Positions 33,813 through 43,025 are shown, counted from the stretch's first letter. The stretch: 64,000 nucleotides of DNA from Phycisphaerales bacterium AB-hyl4 (GCA_041821185.1 JBGUBD010000007.1:186001-250000); one strand, 5' to 3'. The notes: generated from the sequence alone by a model not told the origin. A program made the numbers and translations.

Positions 33813-34078
33813 AGGAGGCCTTGCGCGTTGCGGAACACCTCCGGCTGGAGGTTGAGGCGGAGTTGTCCGTCGGCGTTGATGGAGAAGGCGCTCCAGGGGA
33901 TGACGAAGCGTTTGTGTTTCGTGTTGTTGTGAGTGTGGTGGGTGAGCACGGCGTAGGCGATATAGCCGCGGTCGAGATCGACGACCAGTTCTTCGATCTC
34001 TCCGAGCGTCAGGCCCTGGAGGTTATAGACGGTTTGGTGCAGTAGCCGACGTGTGGGCGTGACGAGCATTTCGTGCAT
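33716..34078 (-). CDS. PRC-barrel domain protein
   Basis: The 120-residue protein has one PRC-barrel: VYNLQGLTLGEIEELVVDLDRGYIAYAV read in two parts, then HKRFVIPWSAFSI. This is the two-strand plus IPW pattern shared by the photosynthetic reaction-centre H subunit and RimM. The function of stand-alone barrels is unknown. The start is at 34078 with GGGGAAA upstream. The Pro/Ser-rich tail overlaps the convergent zinc-ribbon gene by 97 bp. Confidence 0.78.
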   Translation of the reverse strand: MHEMLVTPTRRLLHQTVYNLQGLTLGEIEELVVDLDRGYIAYAVLTHHTHNNTKHKRFVIPWSAFSINADGQLRLNLQPEVFRNAQGLLYDEASPSPPAASLASVLDDAPSSRWRATPCP

Positions 34079-34537
34079 CAGACATTTCCCCGTAGCAGGA
34101 CCGATGAAAAAGGCCGACGAGCGGTTACGGCTTTGGCCGACCGCGGTCGCCGAGTCAGCGATGGATTGTTTCGCTGCCCGGCGGGGATGTTTCATATCTG
34201 AGCAGCGGCACCGTGATGATGATGCATGCGGTGTGTGTCAAGCAATTGATATACCTGACGAGGTAATTCTTGGGAATGCCTGGCTGAAGCTTGTCAGGGG
34301 CGAAGACCGTCGACGGCGGGCGTCGAGCGTTGTATTGAGCGGTGGGTGGGTGTGTAAATGTTGCGGCCGACTTGTAACGGCTACAGCCGCAGAGGCGGTG
34401 CGGCGGCTTGCATGTGCGCGGAGACGGCGGTTTGTGGGGGAAACGGCATAGGTGTCGCATCGGTACGGCGATTGCTGTTGTACCTGCACGACCGTCTGCT
34501 GATGGTTGGCAGGGCGGAGGCTGTAGGAGACGCACGC
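34079..34537. other. Long intergenic region before the glycan cluster
   Basis: A plus-strand frame from ATG 34104 to 34451 contains two Cys pairs (CGVCQ, CKCCGR) but has poor coding character and no family, so it is not called. The region probably carries the promoter of the glycan cluster. No clear sigma-70 pair was found. Confidence 0.35.
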
Positions 34538-34540
34538 GTG

Positions 34541-35662
34541 ATGGGACCACTGGCATTAATCACCGGCGGGGCGGGATTCATCGGCTCGCATCTGGCGGAT
34601 GCCCTGCTGCGCGAGGGGTATCGCGTTCGCGTGCTGGATCGGTTGCAAGCACAAGTGCACGGCCCGCGGGCGCAGCGGCCGACGTACCTGGCGGACGATG
34701 TCGAATTGATGCAGGGCGATGTATGCGATCCGCTGGCGGTGCGCCGAGCGGTGCAGGGAGCGGAGGTGGTGTATCACCTTGCGGCGCGGGTCGGGGTGGG
34801 ACAGAGCATGTACCAGGTGGCGGACTACACGGTTGTGAATGATGCGGGCACGGCGGTGTTGCTTGAGGCGATGTTGCAACATCCGGTGCGTCGGTTGATC
34901 GTCGCGTCGAGCATGAGCATCTATGGAGAAGGTCGATATCGAGATGCGTCGGGGGGCTTTGTGGATGACGCGGCGCGGGCGGTGGATAACATGAAGGACG
35001 GTCGATGGGAGCCGACGGACACTGGGGGACAGGCGTTGACGGCTGTGCCGACACCGGAGAGCAAACCTGCACGATTGGCATCCGTCTATGCATTGAATAA
35101 GCATTGCCAGGAGCAGTTGTGCCTGGTCGTCGGCCGAGCGTACGGGATCGCGACGGTGGCATTGCGCTTTTTCAATGTATACGGGCCGAGGCAGGCGTTG
35201 AGTAATCCTTATACGGGGGTGTTGGCGATCTTCGCGTCGCGGTTATTGAATGGTCGGCCGCCGATTGTTTATGAGGATGGTCAGCAGCGGCGTGATTTTG
35301 TGAGTGTGTACGACGTGGCGCGGGCGTGTGTGCTGGCGATGGATGCGCCGTTGCCTAGCGATGCGCCGGCGGTATTCAACATTGGAAGCGGGCAGCCCCG
35401 TACGGTGGTGGAGGTTGCGGAGCGATTGGCGGCAGTATTGCAGCGACGGATCGAGCCGCGGGTGAGTGGAGAGTATCGACAGGGTGATATTCGTCATTGT
35501 TTCGCAGACATCGAGCGAGCGCGGCGCGTGCTCGGATACGAACCGAGGGTGGCGTTTGAGGATGGCTTGGCGGAACTTGCAACATGGTTATCGCGTCAGC
35601 CTGCGGAAGATCAAGTGGATCGTGCGCGGGCGGAGTTGTCGACGCGTGGGTTGACGGCTTGA
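34541..35662 (+). CDS. NAD-dependent sugar epimerase/dehydratase
   Basis: The 373-residue extended SDR has ALITGGAGFIGSHLADALL, VYHLAARVGVGQSMY, the Ser segment ASSMSIYGEG, the catalytic YxxxK in SVYALNKHCQEQ and RFFNVYGPRQALSNPYTGV. Compared with UDP-glucose 4-epimerases it has an insertion (about 125-165) between the Ser and Tyr motifs, which resembles dTDP-L-rhamnose 4-epimerase-type members. It acts on a nucleotide-activated sugar in the cytoplasm. GTG 34538, eight bases after AGGAG, may be the true start. It is the first gene of a plus-strand sugar cluster. Confidence 0.85.
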   Translation: MGPLALITGGAGFIGSHLADALLREGYRVRVLDRLQAQVHGPRAQRPTYLADDVELMQGDVCDPLAVRRAVQGAEVVYHLAARVGVGQSMYQVADYTVVNDAGTAVLLEAMLQHPVRRLIVASSMSIYGEGRYRDASGGFVDDAARAVDNMKDGRWEPTDTGGQALTAVPTPESKPARLASVYALNKHCQEQLCLVVGRAYGIATVALRFFNVYGPRQALSNPYTGVLAIFASRLLNGRPPIVYEDGQQRRDFVSVYDVARACVLAMDAPLPSDAPAVFNIGSGQPRTVVEVAERLAAVLQRRIEPRVSGEYRQGDIRHCFADIERARRVLGYEPRVAFEDGLAELATWLSRQPAEDQVDRARAELSTRGLTA

Positions 35663-35704
35663 GGAAGGTGATGTGGCTGGGGTTCATGGAGGCGCTATCA
35701 AGCC

Positions 35705-36808
35705 ATGCGAAATATCAGTCAACCCGGTGCTGTCGCAAGTACGCGAATCGGTCATGATCGGCCTGTGCTGATCACGGGCGGCGCGGGGTTTATTGGTGCG
35801 AACCTGGCGCACCGCCTGTTAAGTGAAGGCCGAGCGGTGATCGTGTTCGACAACCTTGCCCGGCCGGGGGTTGTGCGAAACGTTGAGTGGCTGCGTCGCG
35901 AGCACGGGGCGCACGTGCAGTTTGAGATGGGTGACGTGCGGAACCCGCGTGCAGTGAACGGCGCCGTCGGCCGGGCGGGTGCGGTGTTTCACTTTGCGGC
36001 GCAGGTGGCGGTGACGACGAGCCTGGACGACCCACGGCATGATTTTGAAGTGAACGCGCGCGGAACGCTGAACGTGCTTGAGGCGATGCGTGCGTGTGAT
36101 GAGCCGCCGCCGATGCTTTATACATCTACGAACAAGGTGTATGGCTCGCTGGAGGGGATCGAGTTGCGGGAGGAGGGGTCACGTTACTGGCCGATTGATG
36201 CGGCGGTCGCGCGGCATGGGGTAGGCGAGCAGCGGTTGAGCTTTCAAAGTCCGTACGGCTGCTCTAAAGGCTCGGCGGACCAGTATGTGCTCGATTATGC
36301 CCGCAGCTTCGGCTTGCCATGCATTGTATTTCGAATGAGTTGCATTTACGGACCGCATCAGTGCGGGACGGAAGATCAGGGGTGGGTGGCTCATTTTGTG
36401 CGTAGCGTGATCACGGGCGAGCCGATCACGTTGTTCGGCGACGGTCGGCAGGTGCGCGACTTGCTGTTTGTCGATGATCTGGTGGATGCGATGACAATTG
36501 CAGTGGGCGGCGCGGCGACGCTGCGCGGCCGAGCGTTCAACATTGGCGGGGGGGTGGAGCATACGGTGAGTCTGTTGGAGTTGACGCAGTTGTTGCGGCA
36601 GTTGCACGGGCGATCGCCGACGGTTCGGCACGGTGAGTGGCGAGGGGGCGATCAGCGTTATTACGTGTCGGACATTCGACGATTCGCGGCGGCGACGGGG
36701 TGGCGGCCACGGGTGTCGGTGCGAGAGGGGGTGGAGCGGGTGCATGCATGGACGATGCGCGAGGGGGCGACGGAAGGGTTGGGCGTGGTGGGGCGGACGG
36801 TGGCTTGA
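35705..36808 (+). CDS. CDP-tyvelose/paratose 2-epimerase-like SDR
   Basis: The 367-residue protein has VLITGGAGFIGANLAHRL, FHFAAQVAVTTSL, TSTNKVYGSLE, catalytic SPYGCSKGSADQYVLDY, and RMSCIYGPHQCGTEDQGW. The TNKVYG and SCIYGPHQ..TEDQGW motifs characterise the CDP-paratose/tyvelose 2-epimerase family, which inverts C2 by an oxidation-rotation mechanism with tightly bound NAD. The true sugar here is not established. It is 42 bp downstream of the previous epimerase and probably in the same operon. Confidence 0.88.
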   Translation: MRNISQPGAVASTRIGHDRPVLITGGAGFIGANLAHRLLSEGRAVIVFDNLARPGVVRNVEWLRREHGAHVQFEMGDVRNPRAVNGAVGRAGAVFHFAAQVAVTTSLDDPRHDFEVNARGTLNVLEAMRACDEPPPMLYTSTNKVYGSLEGIELREEGSRYWPIDAAVARHGVGEQRLSFQSPYGCSKGSADQYVLDYARSFGLPCIVFRMSCIYGPHQCGTEDQGWVAHFVRSVITGEPITLFGDGRQVRDLLFVDDLVDAMTIAVGGAATLRGRAFNIGGGVEHTVSLLELTQLLRQLHGRSPTVRHGEWRGGDQRYYVSDIRRFAAATGWRPRVSVREGVERVHAWTMREGATEGLGVVGRTVA

Positions 36809-36829
36809 ACGTTGGTGGGGTGTGGGGAA

Positions 36830-36855
36830 CCCATGGATGTCATCCGTGGGTTTTT
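36830..36855 (+). terminator. CCCATGGAT palindrome with T-run
   Basis: CCCATGGATG pairs with CATCCGTGGG (one G-T pair) and is followed by TTTTTAG, 21 bp after the epimerase stop. It has the form of a weak terminator and belongs to the same palindrome family as 52852-52876. Confidence 0.6.
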
Positions 36856-36893
36856 AGGGGGAATGATTTTCGATGTGAGTTTGGGGGTGGTGG

Positions 36894-37919
36894 ATGTTGA
36901 TGATGACGCGTGTGGTAAATGATGCAGTGGCGGCGACGGGTGATGGTGAGGCCGCGTCGCGGCGGATGACGGCGGCGACGGTGGTGGCACCGGGGCGGGT
37001 GGTGATGCAGCAAGTATCGTTGCCTGAGCCGGGACCGGGGCAGGTACGTGTGCGGTTGGAAGGGTGCGGTGTGTGTGCGTCGAACGTGCCGGTTTGGGAA
37101 GGTCGGCCGTGGTTTACGTATCCGCTTGAACCGGGCGGGCTAGGCCATGAGGGTTGGGGGCGGGTGGACGCGGTGGGGGAAGGTGTGCGTGAGGTGCAGT
37201 TGGGGGAGCGGGTGGCGTTTATTTCGGAGCATGCTTATGCGGAGTATGACGTGACGTCGGCGTCGTCGGTGGTGGTGTTGCCGAGCGAACTGGATGACGA
37301 GCCGCTGCCGGGTGAGCCGCTTGGGTGTGCAATGAACGTGATGCGACGCAGCGGGATCGAGGCGGAGCAGACGGTGGGAATCATTGGCATTGGATTTTTG
37401 GGCGCGTTATTGACACAGCTTGCAAGGGGTGCTGGGGCGCGGGTGATTGCGATGGCGCGTCGGCCTGCGGCGCTGGCGACGGCGCGGGCGATGGGGGCGG
37501 ACGACACGGTGACGATGGACGATCACGAGCGGGTCATTGGTGAGGTGCAGCGGTTGACGGGCGGGCGGTGGTGTGACGTGGTGATCGAGGCGTCGGGGGC
37601 GCAGTGGCCGATCGATCTGGCGGGTGAGGTGGTGAAGGTGCGGGGTCGCTTGGTGATTGCGGGGTATCACCAGGACGGGGCGCGGCAGGTGAATATGCAG
37701 CTGTGGAACTGGCGGGGGCTGGATGTGGTGAATGCTCACGAGCGTGAGCCAAGCATTTACCGGGCGGGGATTGAGGCGGCGGTACAAGCGATGGTGGAGG
37801 GACGGTTGCGGCCTGGCGGATTGTATACGCATCGGTTTCGGCTGGGGCAGTTGGGGGAGGCGTTGGATATGACGCGCGATCGGCCGGAGGGGTTTGGGAA
37901 GGCACTGATGGTGATGTGA
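36894..37919 (+). CDS. Zinc-type medium-chain dehydrogenase (MDR)
   Basis: The 341-residue protein has the GroES-like part with the zinc ligands in LEGCGVCASN (Cys) and GGLGHEGWGRV (His, Glu), and the Rossmann motif GIIGIGFLGALLTQLA. The four-Cys structural zinc loop of classical alcohol dehydrogenases is missing. The overall plan resembles sorbitol- or inositol-type dehydrogenases and BchC-like enzymes. Inside a sugar cluster it probably oxidises or reduces a sugar or an activated sugar. The first 24 residues precede the domain and may not all be translated; ATG 36966 (RRMTAATVV) is an alternative start. Confidence 0.82.
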   Translation: MLMMTRVVNDAVAATGDGEAASRRMTAATVVAPGRVVMQQVSLPEPGPGQVRVRLEGCGVCASNVPVWEGRPWFTYPLEPGGLGHEGWGRVDAVGEGVREVQLGERVAFISEHAYAEYDVTSASSVVVLPSELDDEPLPGEPLGCAMNVMRRSGIEAEQTVGIIGIGFLGALLTQLARGAGARVIAMARRPAALATARAMGADDTVTMDDHERVIGEVQRLTGGRWCDVVIEASGAQWPIDLAGEVVKVRGRLVIAGYHQDGARQVNMQLWNWRGLDVVNAHEREPSIYRAGIEAAVQAMVEGRLRPGGLYTHRFRLGQLGEALDMTRDRPEGFGKALMVM

Positions 37920-37941
37920 GTATGCGTGAGGAGGATGGGGG

Positions 37942-37964
37942 CACGGCTGGAAGCCGTGAGCTTT
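37942..37964 (+). terminator. Short hairpin after the dehydrogenase gene
   Basis: CACGGCT (37942-37948) pairs with AGCCGTG (37952-37958), followed by AGCTTT. It lies 22 bp after the stop codon. It is a weak terminator or a dispersed palindrome. Confidence 0.45.
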
Positions 37965-38021
37965 CGAGGGGGATGAGGTGTTTTGGATGAACATCGCGGT
38001 TCAAACGAAAGGTGAATAACG

Positions 38022-39101
38022 ATGAAGGTATTGATGACCGCGGACACGGTTGGCGGGGTGTGGGTTTACGCGATGGAACTGGCGGGCGCGTTGAAGGAGG
38101 AAGGGGTATCGGTTTGCCTGGCGACGATGGGCGGGCCGATGACGGCGATGCAGCGTCGGCAGGTGGAGGCGTTGGGTTTGGATGTGCGTGAGAGTGGCTA
38201 CAAGCTGGAGTGGATGGATGACCCCTGGTCGGATGTGGCGGAGGCGGGCGAGTGGTTACTTGAGTTGGAGCGACAGGTGCAGCCGGACGTCGTGCATTTG
38301 AATGGGTATGTGCATGGTTCGCTGGCGTGGCGAGCGCCGAAGTTGTTGGTGGCTCATTCATGCGTTGTGTCGTGGTGGCGGGCGGTGCATGGTGAGGACC
38401 CGCCGCGGACGTGGAATGTGTATCGCGAGCGCGTGCGGGCAGGGTTGCTGGCGGCGGACATGGTGCTGGCGCCGACGTGGGCGATGCTGGAAGCGATCGA
38501 GGAATGTTATGGCTCGCTTCCGCGGATGGGTAGAGTGGCCAATGGGCGGGACCCGCGCCGGTTCGTGCCGGGGCGGAAGGAAGCGTTCGCGATGGCGGCA
38601 GGGCGATGGTGGGACGAGGCGAAGAATATTAGGGCGGTGCAGTCGGTGGCGGATCGGGTGGACTGGCCGATGTATGTCGCCGGCGAGGGTGGATTGCCTG
38701 CGACAGGCGGGGCGGCGTGGCCTTCGTTGCGGCCGCTGGGCTTGCTGAGCGAAGAGGCGATGGCGGACTGGTTGAGTCGGGCGTCGGTGTTTGTGCATCC
38801 GGCGAAGTACGAGCCTTTCGGATTGGTCGTGCTGGAGGCGGCCATGTCGGGTTGCGCGCTGGTGCTTGGCGATATACCGAGCTTGCGTGAGCAGTGGGAT
38901 GAGGCGGCGTTGTTCGTGCCGCCGAGCGATCACGATGCGTTGCAAGCCGCTGTGGTGAAGTTGACGACGGACGATCGGCTGCGGCGGGAGCTGGCGCGGC
39001 ATGCATGTCAGCGGGCGATGCCGTTGACACCGGGGCGGATGGCGACGGAATATCATCGGACATATCGGTTGCTGGCGGGGCATGAGGCGGTGGCGGGGTG
39101 A
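38022..39101 (+). CDS. Glycosyltransferase, GT4-like
   Basis: The 359-residue GT-B protein has the N-terminal glycine loop TADTVGGVWVYAMELAGAL and the nucleotide-sugar binding segment PAKYEPFGLVVLEAAMSG, where the E-x7-E glutamates bind the donor. The latter is the signature of retaining family 4 enzymes. AAAGGTGA precedes the ATG. It is part of the plus-strand cluster with two epimerases upstream and three CgeB-like transferases downstream. Acceptor and donor are unknown. Confidence 0.88.
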   Translation: MKVLMTADTVGGVWVYAMELAGALKEEGVSVCLATMGGPMTAMQRRQVEALGLDVRESGYKLEWMDDPWSDVAEAGEWLLELERQVQPDVVHLNGYVHGSLAWRAPKLLVAHSCVVSWWRAVHGEDPPRTWNVYRERVRAGLLAADMVLAPTWAMLEAIEECYGSLPRMGRVANGRDPRRFVPGRKEAFAMAAGRWWDEAKNIRAVQSVADRVDWPMYVAGEGGLPATGGAAWPSLRPLGLLSEEAMADWLSRASVFVHPAKYEPFGLVVLEAAMSGCALVLGDIPSLREQWDEAALFVPPSDHDALQAAVVKLTTDDRLRRELARHACQRAMPLTPGRMATEYHRTYRLLAGHEAVAG

Positions 39102-39136
39102 GGCGGTTGTATGAGGAGATTGCACGTTGTGAGTGG

Positions 39137-39170
39137 CCCACGGATTCGCTGCGATATATCCATGGGCTTT
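39137..39170 (+). repeat. CCCACGGAT palindrome with long loop
   Basis: CCCACGGAT (39137-39145) pairs with ATCCATGGG (with a mismatch) after a 16-base loop and is followed by CTTTACC. It lies 36 bp after the GT4-like gene and is a variant of the dispersed palindrome family. Confidence 0.55.
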
Positions 39171-39212
39171 ACCGGAGATGGACATCCGTATCCTGAATCG
39201 TGAGTGAATGGT

Positions 39213-40385
39213 ATGCAATTCGTTTTCTTTTATCACTCGTTGATTTCGGACTGGAACCATGGCAACGCCCATTTTTTGCGTGGGATTGTGTCGGAGTTGT
39301 TATCGCGGGGACATGACGTGCGGGTGTTCGAGCCGAGAGACGGGTGGTCGCTGTCGAACCTGCTGGCGGAGCATGGCTCGCGGCCAGTGGAAGTGTTTGA
39401 GCAGGCGTATCGTCATTTGCGAAGTGAGATGTATGACCTGGCGACGTTGGACTTGGACTCGGCGCTGGCGGGTGCGGACGTGGTGATTGCACATGAGTGG
39501 AATCACCCGGACCTCATCGCAGCGCTGGACGAGCATCGCGCGTGCCATCGGCATTATCGATTGCTGTTTCACGATACGCATCATCGCAGCGTGAGCGATC
39601 CGCGGGCGATGGCGTATTACCGGTTGCGACATTTTGATGGTGTGCTCGCGTTCGGGCAGGTGGTGGCGAAGATCTATCGCGAGCAGGGTTGGGCGGAGCG
39701 TGTGTGGGTGTGGCATGAGGCGGCGGACACGCGGGTGTTTTATCCGCGGGTTGATCGGCCGAGCGAGGGGGAATTGGTGTGGATCGGTAACTGGGGGGAC
39801 GGCGAGCGGTCGGAGGCGTTAAAGACGTTTCTGCTCGAGCCGGTGAAACGGCTGGGCTTGCGGGCGAAGGTGTTCGGCGTGCGATATCCGCCGGAGGCGT
39901 TGTCGGCGTTGGCGGAGGCAGGGGTGACGTACGGCGGGTGGCTGCCGAACTTTCTCGTGCCGGAAGTGTTTGCGCGATATCGGGTGACGGTACATGTGCC
40001 GAGGCGGTATTACGCGGAGCATCTGCCGGGGATTCCGACGATTCGGCCGTTTGAGGCGATGGCATGTGCGATGCCGCTGGTGAGCGCGCCCTGGTCGGAT
40101 ACGGAAGCGCTATTCGAGGCGGGACGGGATTATCTGGCGGCGAGCGATGCGGATGAGATGACGGAGCATCTGCGATCGTTGTTGGCGGATGAGCGTCGCA
40201 CGAAAGCGGTGGGCGAACATGGTCGGCAGACGATCCAGCGAGCTCATACGTGTACGCATCGTGTGAATGAATTGCTCGACATCTGCTGTGAACTGGAGCT
40301 GCCCGTGCCGCAGCACGATCGCGTGAGGCGTCGGCCGATGCCTCGAACGCGCGGAAGGTCGGCGGAACTGGGTGAGTTCTTGTAG
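39213..40385 (+). CDS. CgeB-like glycosyltransferase (first of three)
   Basis: The 390-residue GT-B protein begins MQFVFFYHSLISDWNHGNA, then FLRGIVSELLSRGHDVRVFE. The C-terminal domain shows WIGNWGDGERSEAL, IPTIRPFEAMACAMPLVSA and a Glu-rich donor region, matching the CgeB / Glyco_trans_1_2 group. The GTG at 39204 is possible, but the ATG at 39213 starts the conserved strand. It shares its N-terminal motif with the next two genes, which points to tandem duplication and divergence. The C-terminal 40 residues are basic. Confidence 0.82.
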   Translation: MQFVFFYHSLISDWNHGNAHFLRGIVSELLSRGHDVRVFEPRDGWSLSNLLAEHGSRPVEVFEQAYRHLRSEMYDLATLDLDSALAGADVVIAHEWNHPDLIAALDEHRACHRHYRLLFHDTHHRSVSDPRAMAYYRLRHFDGVLAFGQVVAKIYREQGWAERVWVWHEAADTRVFYPRVDRPSEGELVWIGNWGDGERSEALKTFLLEPVKRLGLRAKVFGVRYPPEALSALAEAGVTYGGWLPNFLVPEVFARYRVTVHVPRRYYAEHLPGIPTIRPFEAMACAMPLVSAPWSDTEALFEAGRDYLAASDADEMTEHLRSLLADERRTKAVGEHGRQTIQRAHTCTHRVNELLDICCELELPVPQHDRVRRRPMPRTRGRSAELGEFL

Positions 40386-40412
40386 GCAATACGTAAGCAA
40401 GAGGATGAATTG

Positions 40413-41549
40413 ATGCATACAGGTATGAACATCGCGTTTTTCGGTTCGAGCCTGGTGTCGGCGTATTGGAACGGTGCGGCGACGTACTACCGCGGGATCA
40501 TCCGCGCGCTGCACGAGCGTGGGCATCGAGTGACGTTTTATGAGCCGGCGGCATTTGATCGGCAGGCGCACCGGGACATTGACGATCCGGATTGGGCGAA
40601 AGTGGTGGTGTATTCAGCGGCTGACACGGATGAACTGCGTCACTGTCTGGAAGAAGCGAGGCAGGCGGACCTTGTCGTCAAGGCGTCGGGTGTGGGGGTG
40701 TTCGATGCGATGCTCGAGTCGGCGGTACTGGAACTGCGGCGGGCGGGAAACATGGTGGCGTTCTGGGATGTGGATGCACCGGCGACCTTGGAACGGTTGA
40801 CGCAGTATCGCGACGATGCGTTCATTCCGTTGGTGCCGAAGTATGACTTGATACTGACGTATGGCGGGGGCGAGCCGGTGGTGAACGCGTATCTCGCGCT
40901 GGGGGCGAAGCGGTGTGTGCCGATCTATAACGCGCTGGACCCCCAAACGCATTTTCCGGTCCGAGGGGAGACGCGGTTCGATGCGGAGTTGGCGTTGCTG
41001 GCGAACCGACTGCCGGATCGTGAGGCGCGGGTCGATGCGTTTTTCTTCGACGTGGCCTGCCAGTTGCCGCGGCATCGCTTTCTGCTGGGGGGGAATGGGT
41101 GGCATGATCGGCCGGTGAGCGACAACGTGCGATATCTCGGGCATGTGTATACGCATGATCACAACGCGTTCAACAGTTCGCCGTTGGCGGTGTTGAACAT
41201 CAGCCGTGCGAGCATGGCGCGGTTTGGTTTTTCGCCTGCAACGCGATTGTTCGAGGCGGCGGGCGCGGGGGCGTGCATGATCACGGATGCATGGGCGGGA
41301 CTGGAGCAGTTTTTCGAGCCGGGCGAAGAAATACTGGTGGCGCGCGACGGCGAGGCGGTGGTGGAACACCTGTTGCGGTTGACGCCGATGGCGGCGCGGG
41401 CGATAGGCACGGCGGCGCGGCAGCGCGTGCTTGCGGAGCATACGTACGCGCATCGGGCAGCGGAACTGGAGGCGGTGCTTGATGCGACGCCGCGCGGTGG
41501 GGCGCTGCGGACAGGGGTAGGGCAGTATGGGAATAAGGTGGTTAAGTGA
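40413..41549 (+). CDS. CgeB-like glycosyltransferase (second of three)
   Basis: The 378-residue GT-B protein has IAFFGSSLVSAYWNGAAT, YYRGIIRALHERGHRVTFYE, FWDVDAPATLERL and the donor-site segment FSPATRLFEAAGAGACMITD. GAGG lies eight bases before the ATG at 40413. Length and motifs match the third paralogue closely. The conserved W-D-x-D-x-P segment is shared between these two but not with the first. Confidence 0.85.
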   Translation: MHTGMNIAFFGSSLVSAYWNGAATYYRGIIRALHERGHRVTFYEPAAFDRQAHRDIDDPDWAKVVVYSAADTDELRHCLEEARQADLVVKASGVGVFDAMLESAVLELRRAGNMVAFWDVDAPATLERLTQYRDDAFIPLVPKYDLILTYGGGEPVVNAYLALGAKRCVPIYNALDPQTHFPVRGETRFDAELALLANRLPDREARVDAFFFDVACQLPRHRFLLGGNGWHDRPVSDNVRYLGHVYTHDHNAFNSSPLAVLNISRASMARFGFSPATRLFEAAGAGACMITDAWAGLEQFFEPGEEILVARDGEAVVEHLLRLTPMAARAIGTAARQRVLAEHTYAHRAAELEAVLDATPRGGALRTGVGQYGNKVVK

Positions 41550-41610
41550 TGCGGGTATACCGAGGGCGCCGTCCCTGGGCTTTATGTTCGTCATGAGATA
41601 CTTGGAGAGG

Positions 41611-42732
41611 ATGATACGGTTGAATCTTAATATTGTATTTCTTGGACTGTCGATTACTTCGTCGTGGGGTAACGGCCATGCGACGATCTATCGGGCGTTG
41701 ATGAAGGCATTGGATGCGCGTGGGCATCGGGTGCTGTTTCTCGAACATGATAAGCCTTGGTATGCCGAGAACCGCGACTTGCCGACGCCGACGTACGGGC
41801 GGACAGCACTTTATTCGAGTGTGGAGGCGTTGAAGGATGAGTATGCGCGGGAGGTGCGAGAGGCGGACCTGGTGGTGGTTGGCTCATATGTGCCGGAAGG
41901 TGTAGCGGTCGGACAGTGGGTGCTTGAGGAAGCACGGGGGGGTGTAGCGTTTTATGATATTGATACGCCTGTGACGCTTGCGCGGTTGCCGGATGGAGAG
42001 CATGGTTACATCGATTCGGAATTGGTACGCCGATATCCGTTATATCTTTCGTTTACGGGCGGGCCGATATTGGAACGTTTGCAACGCGAGTATGGCTCGC
42101 CATGTGCTCGGCCGTTGTACTGTTGTGTCGATCCGGAGCTGTACTATCCGGCTGCGGCGATGAACGAGGCGACCCCGGAAACGGGGGTGTGGGATCTGGG
42201 GTACATGGGTACGTACAGCGGGGACCGCCTTGCGAAGTTGAATCGGCTGCTACTGGATCCGGCGCGTCGGATGCCGGGGCAGCGGTTTATCGTGGTGGGA
42301 CCGCGGTATCCGGATGACTATCCTTGGCCGGGCAATGTGGAGCGTGTGGAGCACTTGCCGCCGGGCGAGCATTGCGGTTTTTATAATTGTCAGCGATTTA
42401 CGTTGAACATCACGCGGCGAGACATGGTGGAGGCGGGGTATTCACCGAGCGTCCGACTGTTCGAGGCGGCGGCGTGCGGGACGCCGATCATCAGCGATGA
42501 TTGGCCAGGCCTGGGCACGTTCTTCGAGCCAGGGCATGAGGTGCTGATCGCGGAATCGTCGCAGCAGGTGATTGAGTATCTCAATGGCGTAAGCGAGACG
42601 GACCGTCGTCGGCTTGGCGAGCGGGCGCGGGCGCGTGTGCTGTCAGAGCATACGGCGGCCCATCGGGCACGGCAGATCGAGCAGTATGCGATGATGCTGC
42701 TTGATCGCGCTCGGCCACGCGCGGCAGGGTGA
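41611..42732 (+). CDS. CgeB-like glycosyltransferase (third of three)
   Basis: The 373-residue GT-B protein has NIVFLGLSITSSWGNGHAT, IYRALMKALDARGHRVLFLE, FYDIDTPVTLARL, YMGTYSGDR and YSPSVRLFEAAACGTPIISD. Several in-frame starts exist; ATG 41611 directly after GGAGAGG is preferred, and ATG 41593 and TTG 41620 are alternatives. The stop at 42732 abuts the stop of the convergent FmdB-like gene with no spacer, so the cluster ends here. No flippase, polymerase or export gene is included. Confidence 0.85.
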   Translation: MIRLNLNIVFLGLSITSSWGNGHATIYRALMKALDARGHRVLFLEHDKPWYAENRDLPTPTYGRTALYSSVEALKDEYAREVREADLVVVGSYVPEGVAVGQWVLEEARGGVAFYDIDTPVTLARLPDGEHGYIDSELVRRYPLYLSFTGGPILERLQREYGSPCARPLYCCVDPELYYPAAAMNEATPETGVWDLGYMGTYSGDRLAKLNRLLLDPARRMPGQRFIVVGPRYPDDYPWPGNVERVEHLPPGEHCGFYNCQRFTLNITRRDMVEAGYSPSVRLFEAAACGTPIISDDWPGLGTFFEPGHEVLIAESSQQVIEYLNGVSETDRRRLGERARARVLSEHTAAHRARQIEQYAMMLLDRARPRAAG

Positions 42733-42960
42733 TCAGCGCATGTTGCAGGGACCTTGGGGATTGCCGCAGCCGCAGCCGGGGCCCATGGGGAGCGACACAT
42801 CTTTGGAGCTTTCGCCTCGCGTGGCGAAGGTGCTGTGGCGACGTTTGATGTCCGTGCTCCCGCAGGCTTCGCAGGCGAGTTGGGCGTCGGCGTCAGCCAT
42901 CTTGCGCAGGGCTTCGGTGGTGGTTTGGCAGCGCTGGCAGGTGTATTCGTAGATTGGCAT
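42733..42960 (-). CDS. FmdB-family zinc-ribbon protein
   Basis: The 75-residue protein begins MPIYEYTCQRCQTTTEALRKM and has a second knuckle CEACGSTDIKRR; the two CxxC pairs bind zinc. MPxYEYxCxxC is the FmdB family signature. The family, once named as a regulator in methylotrophs, is of unknown function. The C-terminus has a further Cys cluster, GPGCGCGNPQGPC. It lies 84 bp downstream of the permease gene and may be read through from that operon. Confidence 0.9.
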   Translation of the reverse strand: MPIYEYTCQRCQTTTEALRKMADADAQLACEACGSTDIKRRHSTFATRGESSKDVSLPMGPGCGCGNPQGPCNMR

Positions 42961-42998
42961 GGTGGGGTCTGGTTTGCGGTGTGTGGGTTCTGGTTAAC

Positions 42999-43025
42999 GC
43001 CCAGGCATGGCGATGCCTGGGCTTT
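42999..43025. repeat. GCCCAGGCAT palindrome, copy 1
   Basis: GCCCAGGCATGG and its complement (one central mismatch) form a stem of 10-11 bp followed by TTT on the plus strand. A second copy is at 44330-44359. The two flank the permease gene. Confidence 0.85.

Noticed and set aside
34104..34451. Plus-strand frame with two Cys pairs upstream of the glycan cluster
   Set aside because: Coding character is poor, Arg-rich shadow composition dominates, and no family is recognisable.
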